From positions 1 to 14,260 of the forward strand of contig CAZQGE010000031.1 of NCBI GenBank assembly GCA_964592815.1: 14,260 nucleotides of DNA, in the 5' to 3' direction. The notes under the pieces were generated by a model. The model saw only the letters and a program-made list of their open reading frames with translations. It ran no database searches and was not told the origin of the DNA. The translations under genes were made by a program, and so were the position numbers. The stretch comes from CAZQGE01 sp964592815. GTDB lineage: Bacteria > Bacillota > Clostridia > Christensenellales > CAG-917. Of this stretch, positions 1 to 8,546 are shown piece by piece (positions within the stretch are counted from its first letter, which is position 1; the number at the start of each line of letters is the position of its first letter).

Positions 1-3
1 GAT

Positions 4-3000
4 ATGAAGATTATATTGTCAAATACCGCAAAAGGCGCTTACTTAGGTGTTGTTGACACCTTGAAAAAAAATGTTGTTGACGACACAGGAAACCATATTT
101 TTATTGCGCCAGACAGATTTACTGCATCTCTTGAAAGAGAAATTTTGTCTGCGCTTAGCGACGGACAGGGACTTAGCTCTACGATAAGCATTGAGGTTAT
201 GTCCTTTACACGCTTGGCAAATCGCATTATTGGTAAACATATTGAAAAATGTTTGACGCCAGAAGGCTCGGTTATGTTGCTTGCAAAGGTCATAAATGAC
301 AATGCAGACAAATTGGTTTTTTACAGAAAATCTGCAAAAACTGAAGGCTTTGCAACTGAATTATACGCTGCAATAACCGCACTTAGAAACAGCGGAATAT
401 CAACGGAAAATTTGCTTAAAAATATTGATAATTTGCCAACCGCACTTGCAAACAAAGCGCGTGATTTGGCGTTGATTTACGGTGGATATTTGCAAGAATT
501 GGAAGGGCGACTTAGCGATTCTTCTACAAGGCTTGAAGCGTTTGCAAAGTATTTGGAAGACGGAAACGCATTGCCATTTCATATTTATTGCGCAGATTTT
601 TACGGTTTCAAAGCGCCTGAAATGGCAATATTGAAGGGGCTTGCTCAATCTGCAATTTCGCTGACGGTTGGTATGGTCAGCGGTAGCGGTTATCCAAACA
701 GCAGAATTTATCCTGACAAATATATAAAAAAGATTGTGGAGTCATTGGGAGATAAAGTTCAAAGAGAAACAAACAATCAAAAATTGGATGAAAGTTTAGA
801 TTATATTTCCAAGTATTTGTTTTCGTACAAAATTCCAAATGACGCAGTTGAAGTCGGCGACAAAATTACAATTAAAGTTGCAAAAAACATTGAAGAAGAA
901 ACGCTTGCGCTCGCGCTGGATATTGTTGACAAAGTTAAAAAAGGCGCAAGATACAAGGACTTTGAAGTGTTTTTGAGCGACTCGGATTTGTACTATCAAA
1001 CCATAAAAGACGTTTTTGGACGCTATGACATTCCATTTTTTATTGATAAAAAAGAATTGCTTTCAGACCAAGCAAAAGTTAAATTTTTGATGACAGCATT
1101 GGAAGTGGTTATAAGTGATTTTGAAATTCAAGCGGTGCTTAATTTTGTCAAAAACCCGATTTTTTATGGAGATGAAGTTTTTGAAGAAAAGGTATGTTTG
1201 TTTGAAAACTACTGCTTAAAATATGGAATTGAGAGGTTTAAGTTTAAGAATAAATTTGCGGTTGCAAACGACAAAGACAGCGAATTGGCAAAAGTAGCTG
1301 AAGAAGTTAGAATTAGGTTGGTTGAACAGCTGAAAATATTTGCTTTTGACGGTGAAAAAGACGTCGCTGAAATTATAAAATGCGTCAAAGAGTTCCTGAA
1401 TGTTTCACAAAGTAATTGTGACAATTATGTTGAAAAGCTGTCAAAGATAAGTCCTTATTATGAAAAATGCGCCGAACAAGTTGATACAAAATTGACGTCA
1501 ATTTTGGACGAAATTGAAAACGTATTATTTGTAAAATGCAATCTTGAAAACTTTAAGCGCATTTTAGCGTCTATGATAGAAACCCTAAAAATTGCGCTTG
1601 TGCCGACGTATCTTGACTGCGTGTTCTTTGGCGATTCGGATAGCGGGTTTAATGGATACGGTGATTTGTATATTTTGGGCGCAAACAATGGCAAATTGCC
1701 TAAAACGTCGTCGGGTGGGGCGGTAATTTCGCCAAAAGATGAAGAAACATTCAACAGCTTGGGCTTGGACGTTTACCCCGACAGCAAACAAAAAATTTAT
1801 ATGGAAATGTTTTCTGTTTGCGAATTTATGAAAAAAGCGCAAAACTTTGGAGCTAAACTTATTGTTTCGTATTCTGAAAACGGCTTTGAAGGTGCACTTA
1901 GACCGTCGACGGTTATTGATGAATTGAAGGCTATGTTTACAAAAAACGGACAGCCTATCAAGGAAGAAATTGTTGATTTTGACAATTTGGTTCGCAATAG
2001 CTTTGACAAACAAAAAAACAATGCGCAACTGTTGTTTTCAACAAGACAAGCGTGTTATCACAACGTTCTTGCAAAGGCAAATTCAACCAGAAATCTCGGC
2101 GCAGATTTGTCACTTTACCGTTCAGCTTACGGACTTTTGACAAAAGAACAGAAAGAAAAAATTTTGAATGCGTACGACAATCCAGAATATTTGGACATTC
2201 CGTCTGAAAAACTGATGCCTGTTACAACAAGCGTCAGCCGATTAGAAAAGTTTTTTGGTTGTCCGTATTCATACTATTTCAACTATATTTTGAATTTGAA
2301 ACAAAGGAAAGAAGGAAAGTTTGAAGGCTTTGAAAACGGTAATATTCTTCACTTTATTTTAGAGCATTTTCTGTCAGATTTAAGAGATAAAAAAGTTGAT
2401 GTAAACCTAATTTCAGAATTTGCTGAAAAGTATTTTGATAAGGCGATTGTGGAGCTTGATTATGAATACCTTATGGAAAAGGCGGAAACACAGAGGCAAT
2501 TGTTGCGAATAAGGTCGGAAGCGGTTGATATGCTTTTGGATATTTACGAGGTTTACAAGCGTTCAAAATTCAAACCGTATTTGCTTGAAGCCGAACTCGG
2601 AAAAAACGGATTTGACAATTTATTTTTGGAAGCGGACGGAAAAAAAGTTAAAGTTGTTGGAAAGGTTGACAGAATTGACGTTTTGGACGACAAATTCTTG
2701 ATAATTGACTATAAAACATATAAGGGAGCAGAGTTAAATTTATCAGAAGTCTATTATGGTAAAAAGTTGCAGTTGTACGTGTATATGAGAGCCGTACAGC
2801 AAGGACTTTCTAAAAAACCAGTTGGAGTTTTTTATCTTCCTATATTTGCAAGTTTTTCAGGAAAAGACGAAAATCGGTTGGAATATAAAGGGCAAGTTAT
2901 TGCAAACGAGCAGACGCTTATGGACATTGACAATATGTTCCTTCAAAATGGAAAAGCATCGGTGTTGCCTTATAAAACAAGCAGAAGCGGTGAACTGAAT

Positions 3001-3234
3001 TTGGAAAACGATACATATTTGGAAGCGCAACAATTTGACGTTTTATCAGACTATGTAATGAAGTTGTCTGTTGAAGGCGTAAAACTTATAAACGAAGGCT
3101 ATATAAAACCGACAAGTTTAGAAAAAAACTGTGAATTTTGCGAATTTTCAACCGTATGTGGACACGTAAATGAAAACGTAAGGAACACAAACAAGGTTAA
3201 TTTATCCTCTTTTGATAAGGAGTTGCACAAATGA
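4..3234 (+). CDS. addB: ATP-dependent helicase/nuclease AddAB, subunit B
   Basis: AddB is the second nuclease subunit of the AddAB complex, which resects double-strand breaks for recombination. The 1076 residues are slightly shorter than Bacillus AddB (about 1166). The N-terminus follows the AddB pattern (IFIAPDRFTASLERE, then EVMSFTRLANRI). The C-terminal PD-(D/E)XK nuclease is clear: H783, D889 in GKVDRID, D902 and K904 in IDYK, and Q923 in QLYVY. Four cysteines, C753 and C1043/C1046/C1052 (C-x2-C-x5-C), match the iron-sulfur staple that closes this nuclease domain. Where many AddB proteins carry a P-loop, residues 6-13 read SNTAKGAY, so no Walker A is present. The start is taken as the ATG at base 4; the window begins just before it, so its ribosome site is not visible. 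It is followed by addA with a 4-bp overlap. Confidence 0.95.
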   Translation: MKIILSNTAKGAYLGVVDTLKKNVVDDTGNHIFIAPDRFTASLEREILSALSDGQGLSSTISIEVMSFTRLANRIIGKHIEKCLTPEGSVMLLAKVINDNADKLVFYRKSAKTEGFATELYAAITALRNSGISTENLLKNIDNLPTALANKARDLALIYGGYLQELEGRLSDSSTRLEAFAKYLEDGNALPFHIYCADFYGFKAPEMAILKGLAQSAISLTVGMVSGSGYPNSRIYPDKYIKKIVESLGDKVQRETNNQKLDESLDYISKYLFSYKIPNDAVEVGDKITIKVAKNIEEETLALALDIVDKVKKGARYKDFEVFLSDSDLYYQTIKDVFGRYDIPFFIDKKELLSDQAKVKFLMTALEVVISDFEIQAVLNFVKNPIFYGDEVFEEKVCLFENYCLKYGIERFKFKNKFAVANDKDSELAKVAEEVRIRLVEQLKIFAFDGEKDVAEIIKCVKEFLNVSQSNCDNYVEKLSKISPYYEKCAEQVDTKLTSILDEIENVLFVKCNLENFKRILASMIETLKIALVPTYLDCVFFGDSDSGFNGYGDLYILGANNGKLPKTSSGGAVISPKDEETFNSLGLDVYPDSKQKIYMEMFSVCEFMKKAQNFGAKLIVSYSENGFEGALRPSTVIDELKAMFTKNGQPIKEEIVDFDNLVRNSFDKQKNNAQLLFSTRQACYHNVLAKANSTRNLGADLSLYRSAYGLLTKEQKEKILNAYDNPEYLDIPSEKLMPVTTSVSRLEKFFGCPYSYYFNYILNLKQRKEGKFEGFENGNILHFILEHFLSDLRDKKVDVNLISEFAEKYFDKAIVELDYEYLMEKAETQRQLLRIRSEAVDMLLDIYEVYKRSKFKPYLLEAELGKNGFDNLFLEADGKKVKVVGKVDRIDVLDDKFLIIDYKTYKGAELNLSEVYYGKKLQLYVYMRAVQQGLSKKPVGVFYLPIFASFSGKDENRLEYKGQVIANEQTLMDIDNMFLQNGKASVLPYKTSRSGELNLENDTYLEAQQFDVLSDYVMKLSVEGVKLINEGYIKPTSLEKNCEFCEFSTVCGHVNENVRNTNKVNLSSFDKELHK
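3217..3222 (+). promoter_or_regulatory. addA ribosome binding site inside addB
   Basis: AAGGAG lies within the last codons of addB, 8 nt upstream of the addA ATG. It fixes that start. Together with the ATGA stop/start overlap, it indicates translational coupling of the two subunits, as expected for a stoichiometric complex. Confidence 0.85.
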
Positions 3235-6200
3235 AACGTGATGATATAAATATTGAAACTGAAAAAGGGTTAAGCGTAGATTTGGATATGTTGACTTCAG
3301 ACCAAAAGGACGCGGTGCTACAACAAGGCAATATAATTGTTTCTGCGGCGGCGGGTAGTGGAAAAACCTCAACGATGATAAAAAAAATAGTGTACCAAAT
3401 TGAGAAAGGCGCAACCCTTAAAAATATGCTTATTTTGGTTTATAACAATGCTGCGGCAGATGAACTAAAAGAAAAATTACATAAGGCGTTGTTTGAAACC
3501 GCTTGTTCGGCAAATGGAGATGAACGTGAAATTTTTAGAAAGGAACTTGACAATCTTCCGTTTGCAAAAATTGGAACAATTCATAGTTTTTGTCAGGGAA
3601 TGTTGAAAGAAAATTTTGAGCGTTTAGGTTTGTCACCGACGTTTAGCGTAATTGATGAAACTTCAACAGCGGTATATATGCAAAAGGCGCTCGACAAGGT
3701 TTTTGAGGAGCATTTTGAAAAAGACGACAAAGACTTTGAAACGTTAGAAGCAGTATTTTCAGTTTCTCGCAAAGAGGACGATTTAAGGCAAATCATCATA
3801 AAAATCTTTGAACTTATGGACATACAACCCGACAAAAACGAATTTCTTCAAAATATTGCGGCTTGTTATGATAATTTTAGCAATAACGCTTTTATAGATA
3901 CAATTTTGTGCGATGCAAAAGAGCAAGCGGAATTGATAAAGAATCAATGCGAGCAACTTTTGGAAATTTTTATTGCAGAAAACGAACAAAAATACGCTGA
4001 TAATATGCTGATATTATCCCGATTTGCCGACTTAATTTTGAAGGCGGAAAATAACAACGAAATTTTGGATATTATTACGGCTGGATATGAAACGGTAAGG
4101 GCTTCAAAAAGTAGAAAAGCCACAGAATTTATATCGGAATGCGTTGAAAAAGCAAAGGCAATAATTAAGTTCTCCGCCAGTTATTTTGGTGAAATAAGAA
4201 AATTAAACGTAAAGTCGGAAACGTCTGAAATTGAGTTTAAGCAGAACAGAGAATACGCACTAAAACTTGTTGACATAGCTTTGGAATTTGGAGCAAAATT
4301 TGAAGAATTAAAATCAAAAAGCGACGTTTTGTCGTTTTCAGATTTGGAACACAAAACTGTTGAACTTATAAAAAAATCTGATATTGACGAGTATAAATTT
4401 GATTTTGTTTTTGTGGACGAATATCAAGATATAAACCCAACGCAAGAATTTATTATTTCTAAAATATGCAAAAACAACGCATTTTTTGTGGGTGACGTAA
4501 AACAAAGCATTTACGGTTTTAGAATGGCAGACCCAACAATATTTTTGGACAGATGGAAAAGATATAAAAACGGGGAAGGTACGCAAATAGATTTTACAAA
4601 AAATTTCAGAAGTGAACAAAGCATTTTGAATTTTGTAAACGGAATTTTTGATTGCATTATGACAGAGAAATCTGCGGACGTAAACTATAAGCGTGACGCT
4701 AGGTTTACAACTGAAAAAGGCGAGGTCGAAAAAAACGTACAACTGCACTTGTTTGTTAAGTCACGAAAAGAAAGACCTTTGGAAAGTGGAATTTACAATC
4801 TCAAAAATCAAGAAACACAAACAAATGTTGATGAAGATTATGCAGAGGGGTTGTTTATTGCAAATCAAATAAAAGATTTGGTTGGGAAAGCGTTAAAAGA
4901 TGACGGAAAGTTTATATCCTATGGCGACATTGCAATACTTTTTAGAAACAGCAACGTAAGCACAGAAAGAATTGTTTCAACCTTAATTGAGCAAGGAATA
5001 CCGCTAAACGAAGGCAAGTTTTCTGAAAGTGACCAAAGTGGCGAACGTGATTTGCTAAATTTTCTGAAAGTAATTGACAATCCGTATCAAGACTATGCTT
5101 TGGCTGGATATTTGCTTTCTCCATTTGGCGGACTGAATGAAACAGATTTAGCAAAAGTTTCGTTTTATGACGGAACGTGTTTATACGATAAGATAAAACA
5201 AAAGGCGAAAAGCGTTGACGAGTTGGGCAAAAAGCTAAGAACGCTTTTAGAAAACTTGGAAAAATACAGAATTAAAAGCGCAAGCAAAAGCGTGGCAGAC
5301 ACAATATCCGGCATAATTTCAGACTATTCTTATGATGCATATTTGGCATCGTTAGGTCAAAAAGAAGTTGCAAGTTTGAGGTTGATGGTTCAAGAAACAG
5401 CAAAACAAAACTACAATTCACTTTCGCAATTTGTTAGAGAATTTCAGTCAATCAATGCTAAAAAAGCGACTGCAAAAGGGGGAGATTTTGTGCAAGTTTC
5501 AACTTTTCACGGATATAAGGGCTTGGAGTCGCCTGTGGTTTTTGTCGGCAACATTTCAAATTCATTTGTAAAAAAATCGCAGTTGGGTGACTTGCTTGCA
5601 GACGGCAAGGGCTTTATTGGTTTGAAATACTTTAATTTCAACAATAAGACCAAATCGGAAACACTTTCTTTGTTAGCTCTAAAAAAACGTATAAAAATTA
5701 GGGAAACAAAAGAGGAAATGCGACTTTTATACGTTGCGCTTACACGCGCAAAACAATATATGTTTATAAGCGGAACGGTAAGCGAAAAAACAGCAAATGA
5801 GTTTGGAAAAGTACAAAAATTTGAATTGCCTAATAGCAATCTTGATTTTATTTCAAGCGCAGTTTGCAAAGATAATTATCAATTTCCAAAATTCATTCAT
5901 CAAGAAAATGAGTATGCCTTAATTCATAGCAACGTAAATGAAGTGCCAATTTTTGAAGTGGCTGGCGATGAAGAATTTAGTAAAAATCTTAAAAATGAAA
6001 TGGAATACGTTTATCCGTATAAAGAGGCTACAAAACTATCAATGAAATACAGCGTTTCAGAAATCAATCAGAACGATGAGCGAGCAAATACAACGTTCAG
6101 CGATAGCGTAGGTGTTGGAACTGCATACCATAAAGTTATGCAAAATATGGATTTTGAAGTTTCAGACATTAAAGGTGTTGAGGCGGAAATAAAACGTATG

Positions 6201-6602
6201 TATGACCAAAATCTCTTGGATAAAACTGAGTACGACGCAGTAAATGCAAAAGATATTTTGGTTTGTTTAGATGCTGAAATTATGCAATTTGCAAAAAAAT
6301 CTAAGTGCTTAAGAGAACAACAATTTATGGCGTATATTTGCGCAAATGAGATACTTGACGGAGTAAAAACGCAAGATAAAGTGCTTGTTCAAGGTGTAGC
6401 CGATTTGATTATTATTGGCGAAAAGAATATTCTTGTTGATTTCAAAAATTCAAAATTAACAAATGAGGTAAGTTTGAAAAAATATAAAAAACAACTTGAA
6501 ATATATTCTTTGGCAATAGAAAAAGCATTAAAAATTAAACTTGACGACGCTTGTTTATATTCTTTCAAAACAGGTAAAACGGTAAGCATAAAAGGCTTGT
6601 AA
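3231..6602 (+). CDS. addA: ATP-dependent helicase/nuclease AddAB, subunit A
   Basis: AddA is the UvrD/RecB-type 3'-5' helicase and nuclease subunit that powers AddAB. Superfamily 1 motifs appear in order: Q motif LTSDQKDAV; Walker A AAAGSGKT (K45); TIHSFCQ; motif II VDEYQD (D396, E397); motif III GDVKQSIYGFR; motif IV KNFRS; motif V STFHGYKGLESP (757-768); motif VI LLYVALTRAK (R839). The C-terminal nuclease shows H967, D1058 in GVADLI, and D1070/K1072 in VDFK, followed by KKQLEIY. At 1123 residues it is somewhat shorter than Bacillus AddA (about 1232). Motif V departs from the usual TIHKSKGLEFP. The start is supported by AAGGAG at 8 nt and by the 4-bp overlap with addB. No convincing terminator follows; an A/T-only inverted repeat at 6613-6635 is weak. 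Confidence 0.96.
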   Translation: MKRDDINIETEKGLSVDLDMLTSDQKDAVLQQGNIIVSAAAGSGKTSTMIKKIVYQIEKGATLKNMLILVYNNAAADELKEKLHKALFETACSANGDEREIFRKELDNLPFAKIGTIHSFCQGMLKENFERLGLSPTFSVIDETSTAVYMQKALDKVFEEHFEKDDKDFETLEAVFSVSRKEDDLRQIIIKIFELMDIQPDKNEFLQNIAACYDNFSNNAFIDTILCDAKEQAELIKNQCEQLLEIFIAENEQKYADNMLILSRFADLILKAENNNEILDIITAGYETVRASKSRKATEFISECVEKAKAIIKFSASYFGEIRKLNVKSETSEIEFKQNREYALKLVDIALEFGAKFEELKSKSDVLSFSDLEHKTVELIKKSDIDEYKFDFVFVDEYQDINPTQEFIISKICKNNAFFVGDVKQSIYGFRMADPTIFLDRWKRYKNGEGTQIDFTKNFRSEQSILNFVNGIFDCIMTEKSADVNYKRDARFTTEKGEVEKNVQLHLFVKSRKERPLESGIYNLKNQETQTNVDEDYAEGLFIANQIKDLVGKALKDDGKFISYGDIAILFRNSNVSTERIVSTLIEQGIPLNEGKFSESDQSGERDLLNFLKVIDNPYQDYALAGYLLSPFGGLNETDLAKVSFYDGTCLYDKIKQKAKSVDELGKKLRTLLENLEKYRIKSASKSVADTISGIISDYSYDAYLASLGQKEVASLRLMVQETAKQNYNSLSQFVREFQSINAKKATAKGGDFVQVSTFHGYKGLESPVVFVGNISNSFVKKSQLGDLLADGKGFIGLKYFNFNNKTKSETLSLLALKKRIKIRETKEEMRLLYVALTRAKQYMFISGTVSEKTANEFGKVQKFELPNSNLDFISSAVCKDNYQFPKFIHQENEYALIHSNVNEVPIFEVAGDEEFSKNLKNEMEYVYPYKEATKLSMKYSVSEINQNDERANTTFSDSVGVGTAYHKVMQNMDFEVSDIKGVEAEIKRMYDQNLLDKTEYDAVNAKDILVCLDAEIMQFAKKSKCLREQQFMAYICANEILDGVKTQDKVLVQGVADLIIIGEKNILVDFKNSKLTNEVSLKKYKKQLEIYSLAIEKALKIKLDDACLYSFKTGKTVSIKGL

Positions 6603-6703
6603 TTTCGTTTAGAAACAATAAAAAGCGTTTTGTTTAAGCAATCAAATTTTCGATATTATGAAAAGTGCTGTTGATAGGGTTAAATTAGTGGGATATAAAG
6701 TCC

Positions 6704-6731
6704 TTGATTTTTGCGTCGCGTGTGATATAAT
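6704..6731 (+). promoter_or_regulatory. sigma-A type promoter, extended -10
   Basis: TTGATT (6704-6709) and a perfect TATAAT (6726-6731) are separated by 16 bp. TG stands one base before the -10 (TGATATAAT), which makes it an extended -10. It lies 31 bp upstream of the first unrecognised gene and should start the two-gene unit 6763-9929 separately from addBA. The 160-bp gap after addA holds nothing else I can support. Confidence 0.75.
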
Positions 6732-6762
6732 TATTATACATAGTGTGGTGGGAGACATATAG

Positions 6763-8517
6763 ATGAATTTTCTTGATAAGATTTTTGATTGGTTTTCGGG
6801 TTTATCCGCAAAAATACCTAGCTTTGACGTAAAAGGCTATTTTTTTGTTGTTTTAGGAATTATATTATTGGTTGGCGTAATTATAGCTTTTACATATTTT
6901 GATTCCTCAAAATATAAATTGTTGAAAGCCTCAAAAAAAATTATCAAATATTTAGGTAGAGAAGACGTCGTTGACGACGACAATTTAAGCGAGTTTACGG
7001 CTCAATGTTTTTCCAAAAATGCGCCTCAATCTTTGCGTGATGCGTGGATTGAATATGTCGGAGTACGTTTTGGATACCCAAGTGAGATTGTTTCAGAAAA
7101 AAATGTTTTTGATAAAGAAATTAAAAAAGCCGACAGAATTAGACCAAACATATTTTTGACAATAGGGCTTATTCTTGTTGCGTTGTTTGCATTTTTTGGG
7201 TTTGGCGCATTATCTAAAAACGCAATGAGCGTTATTCATTGTTTCGGTTTGATTTTGGTTGCCTTAATTTATTTTGGCTTGTTGCTTATTGGAAAGGCAC
7301 TTTATAAAAAATCGCTCAAGACCTTTTTTGAAATGCAAGAAGATTTGGACTCTAAAGTGAATTTGCCTATTGAAACAAGTTATTCAACAGACAGCTCGCC
7401 ATTGAACGAGATAGCGGGAATTTTGGATAGCATTATTGCAAGAAACGTATCTAAAATAGTTGATTTCAGCGAAGAAACCGAACAAAATGAAAGCACAGAA
7501 AATGTTTTTGAAGGCTGTGAACAGAGTGTTGACTCAACTGACTTAGACAATTCTTTAACTGACAGTAAAGAGGACGAAACAGTCATAAATAAAACTTTTG
7601 AAAATGAAAATTCTGAAAATGAAAGTTTGAAAACTGTCGTTGCTGACGTTTTAGAAATTGAAGAAATAAAAGATAACATTGAAAATCAAAACGGCGTTGA
7701 GAATTCAAGCGACGTAGAAAGTGAAATTGACTTGGTTGAATTTGAAAAAGAAAATTTGGGAAATCAAGATATCCAAACGAATGAAACCAAAATTGATGAA
7801 GATAACACAGCAACTGTAAATGTCAATGAAAACATAAATGATGAAGATTTAAGTGCGGGAATTGACGCAGAAAGTTATATTGACAAAAACAAAAATATAG
7901 AAGATGAAATGACAACTGTTGAAAACAACAGCGAAGACTTGCCAATAGACGAAAATAAAGGCACAGGAATTGAACAACATACATATTATACAACTATTGT
8001 TCAGCCTTTTAACGATGGTGTAAATCAATTTGAAGAAGTGGCTGCTGAAAGTATATTGACAGAGAATAATAACGACGCTGTTAAAATTGATGAAATAGAA
8101 AAAACTGAAGTCGTTGAAATAGAAAATGCGGAAGTCATTGAAGATACAAAAACTGAAGTTGTTGAACAAGTTGCACCAGTTATTGAGTGTGAACAAAGCG
8201 CAACAACTGTTGAGGAAGAAAACGATGTTCCAATAAATAATATTGAAGTTGCAATCAACGTTGAAGAACAGATTGAAAATTCACAAAATGAAACTTTTGT
8301 TGAAGAAAGTCTTAACTATGAGAATTCAAACTCAAACTTAGAAATCAACCAACAAGACAAAATGCAAGATGAAATCATTGCGAGCGAGAGTTTTTTGGAA
8401 AGAGAAGACAAACTTAATGACCAACAGGAACTAAAAAGTGAAGTTCAAGAAATTGAATATTATGTTCCATCAAGCGTTAAATCAACAAAACCTGTTAAAA
8501 AGAAATTCAAAGCATAG
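6763..8517 (+). CDS. Three-helix membrane protein with long acidic cytoplasmic tail, function unknown
   Basis: I do not recognise this 584-residue protein. Predicted membrane segments are about 26-45, 129-149 and 155-178. Lysine-rich stretches after the first (KYKLLKASKK) and third (GKALYKKSLK) helices place the 46-128 loop and the C-terminus in the cytoplasm, with the N-terminus outside. Residues about 230-565 are a low-complexity, Glu/Asp/Asn/Val-rich, probably disordered tail. It ends abruptly in a basic patch (KSTKPVKKKFKA). No cleavable signal peptide is evident. The order helix, cytoplasmic loop with LRDAWIEY (91-98), helix pair, long tail resembles the layout of MotA/TolQ/ExbB and ZorA proteins, but the conserved small and polar residues of those channels are not apparent. 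The start is supported by GGAG 8 nt upstream and by the promoter. The next gene follows after 29 bp and shares the acidic composition, so the two probably work together. Confidence 0.85.
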   Translation: MNFLDKIFDWFSGLSAKIPSFDVKGYFFVVLGIILLVGVIIAFTYFDSSKYKLLKASKKIIKYLGREDVVDDDNLSEFTAQCFSKNAPQSLRDAWIEYVGVRFGYPSEIVSEKNVFDKEIKKADRIRPNIFLTIGLILVALFAFFGFGALSKNAMSVIHCFGLILVALIYFGLLLIGKALYKKSLKTFFEMQEDLDSKVNLPIETSYSTDSSPLNEIAGILDSIIARNVSKIVDFSEETEQNESTENVFEGCEQSVDSTDLDNSLTDSKEDETVINKTFENENSENESLKTVVADVLEIEEIKDNIENQNGVENSSDVESEIDLVEFEKENLGNQDIQTNETKIDEDNTATVNVNENINDEDLSAGIDAESYIDKNKNIEDEMTTVENNSEDLPIDENKGTGIEQHTYYTTIVQPFNDGVNQFEEVAAESILTENNNDAVKIDEIEKTEVVEIENAEVIEDTKTEVVEQVAPVIECEQSATTVEEENDVPINNIEVAINVEEQIENSQNETFVEESLNYENSNSNLEINQQDKMQDEIIASESFLEREDKLNDQQELKSEVQEIEYYVPSSVKSTKPVKKKFKA

Positions 8518-8546
8518 AAAATTTTTACGATATAGAGGATATAAAA

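Noticed and set aside
6613..6635. Terminator after addA
   Set aside because: AAACAA/TTGTTT is an A/T-only 6-bp inverted repeat with no GC core; too weak to call.
6658..6762. 34-codon ORF ending in TAG directly before and in frame with the membrane-protein gene
   Set aside because: It has no ribosome binding site and the extended -10 promoter lies inside it, so most transcripts would start within it. Chance open frame.
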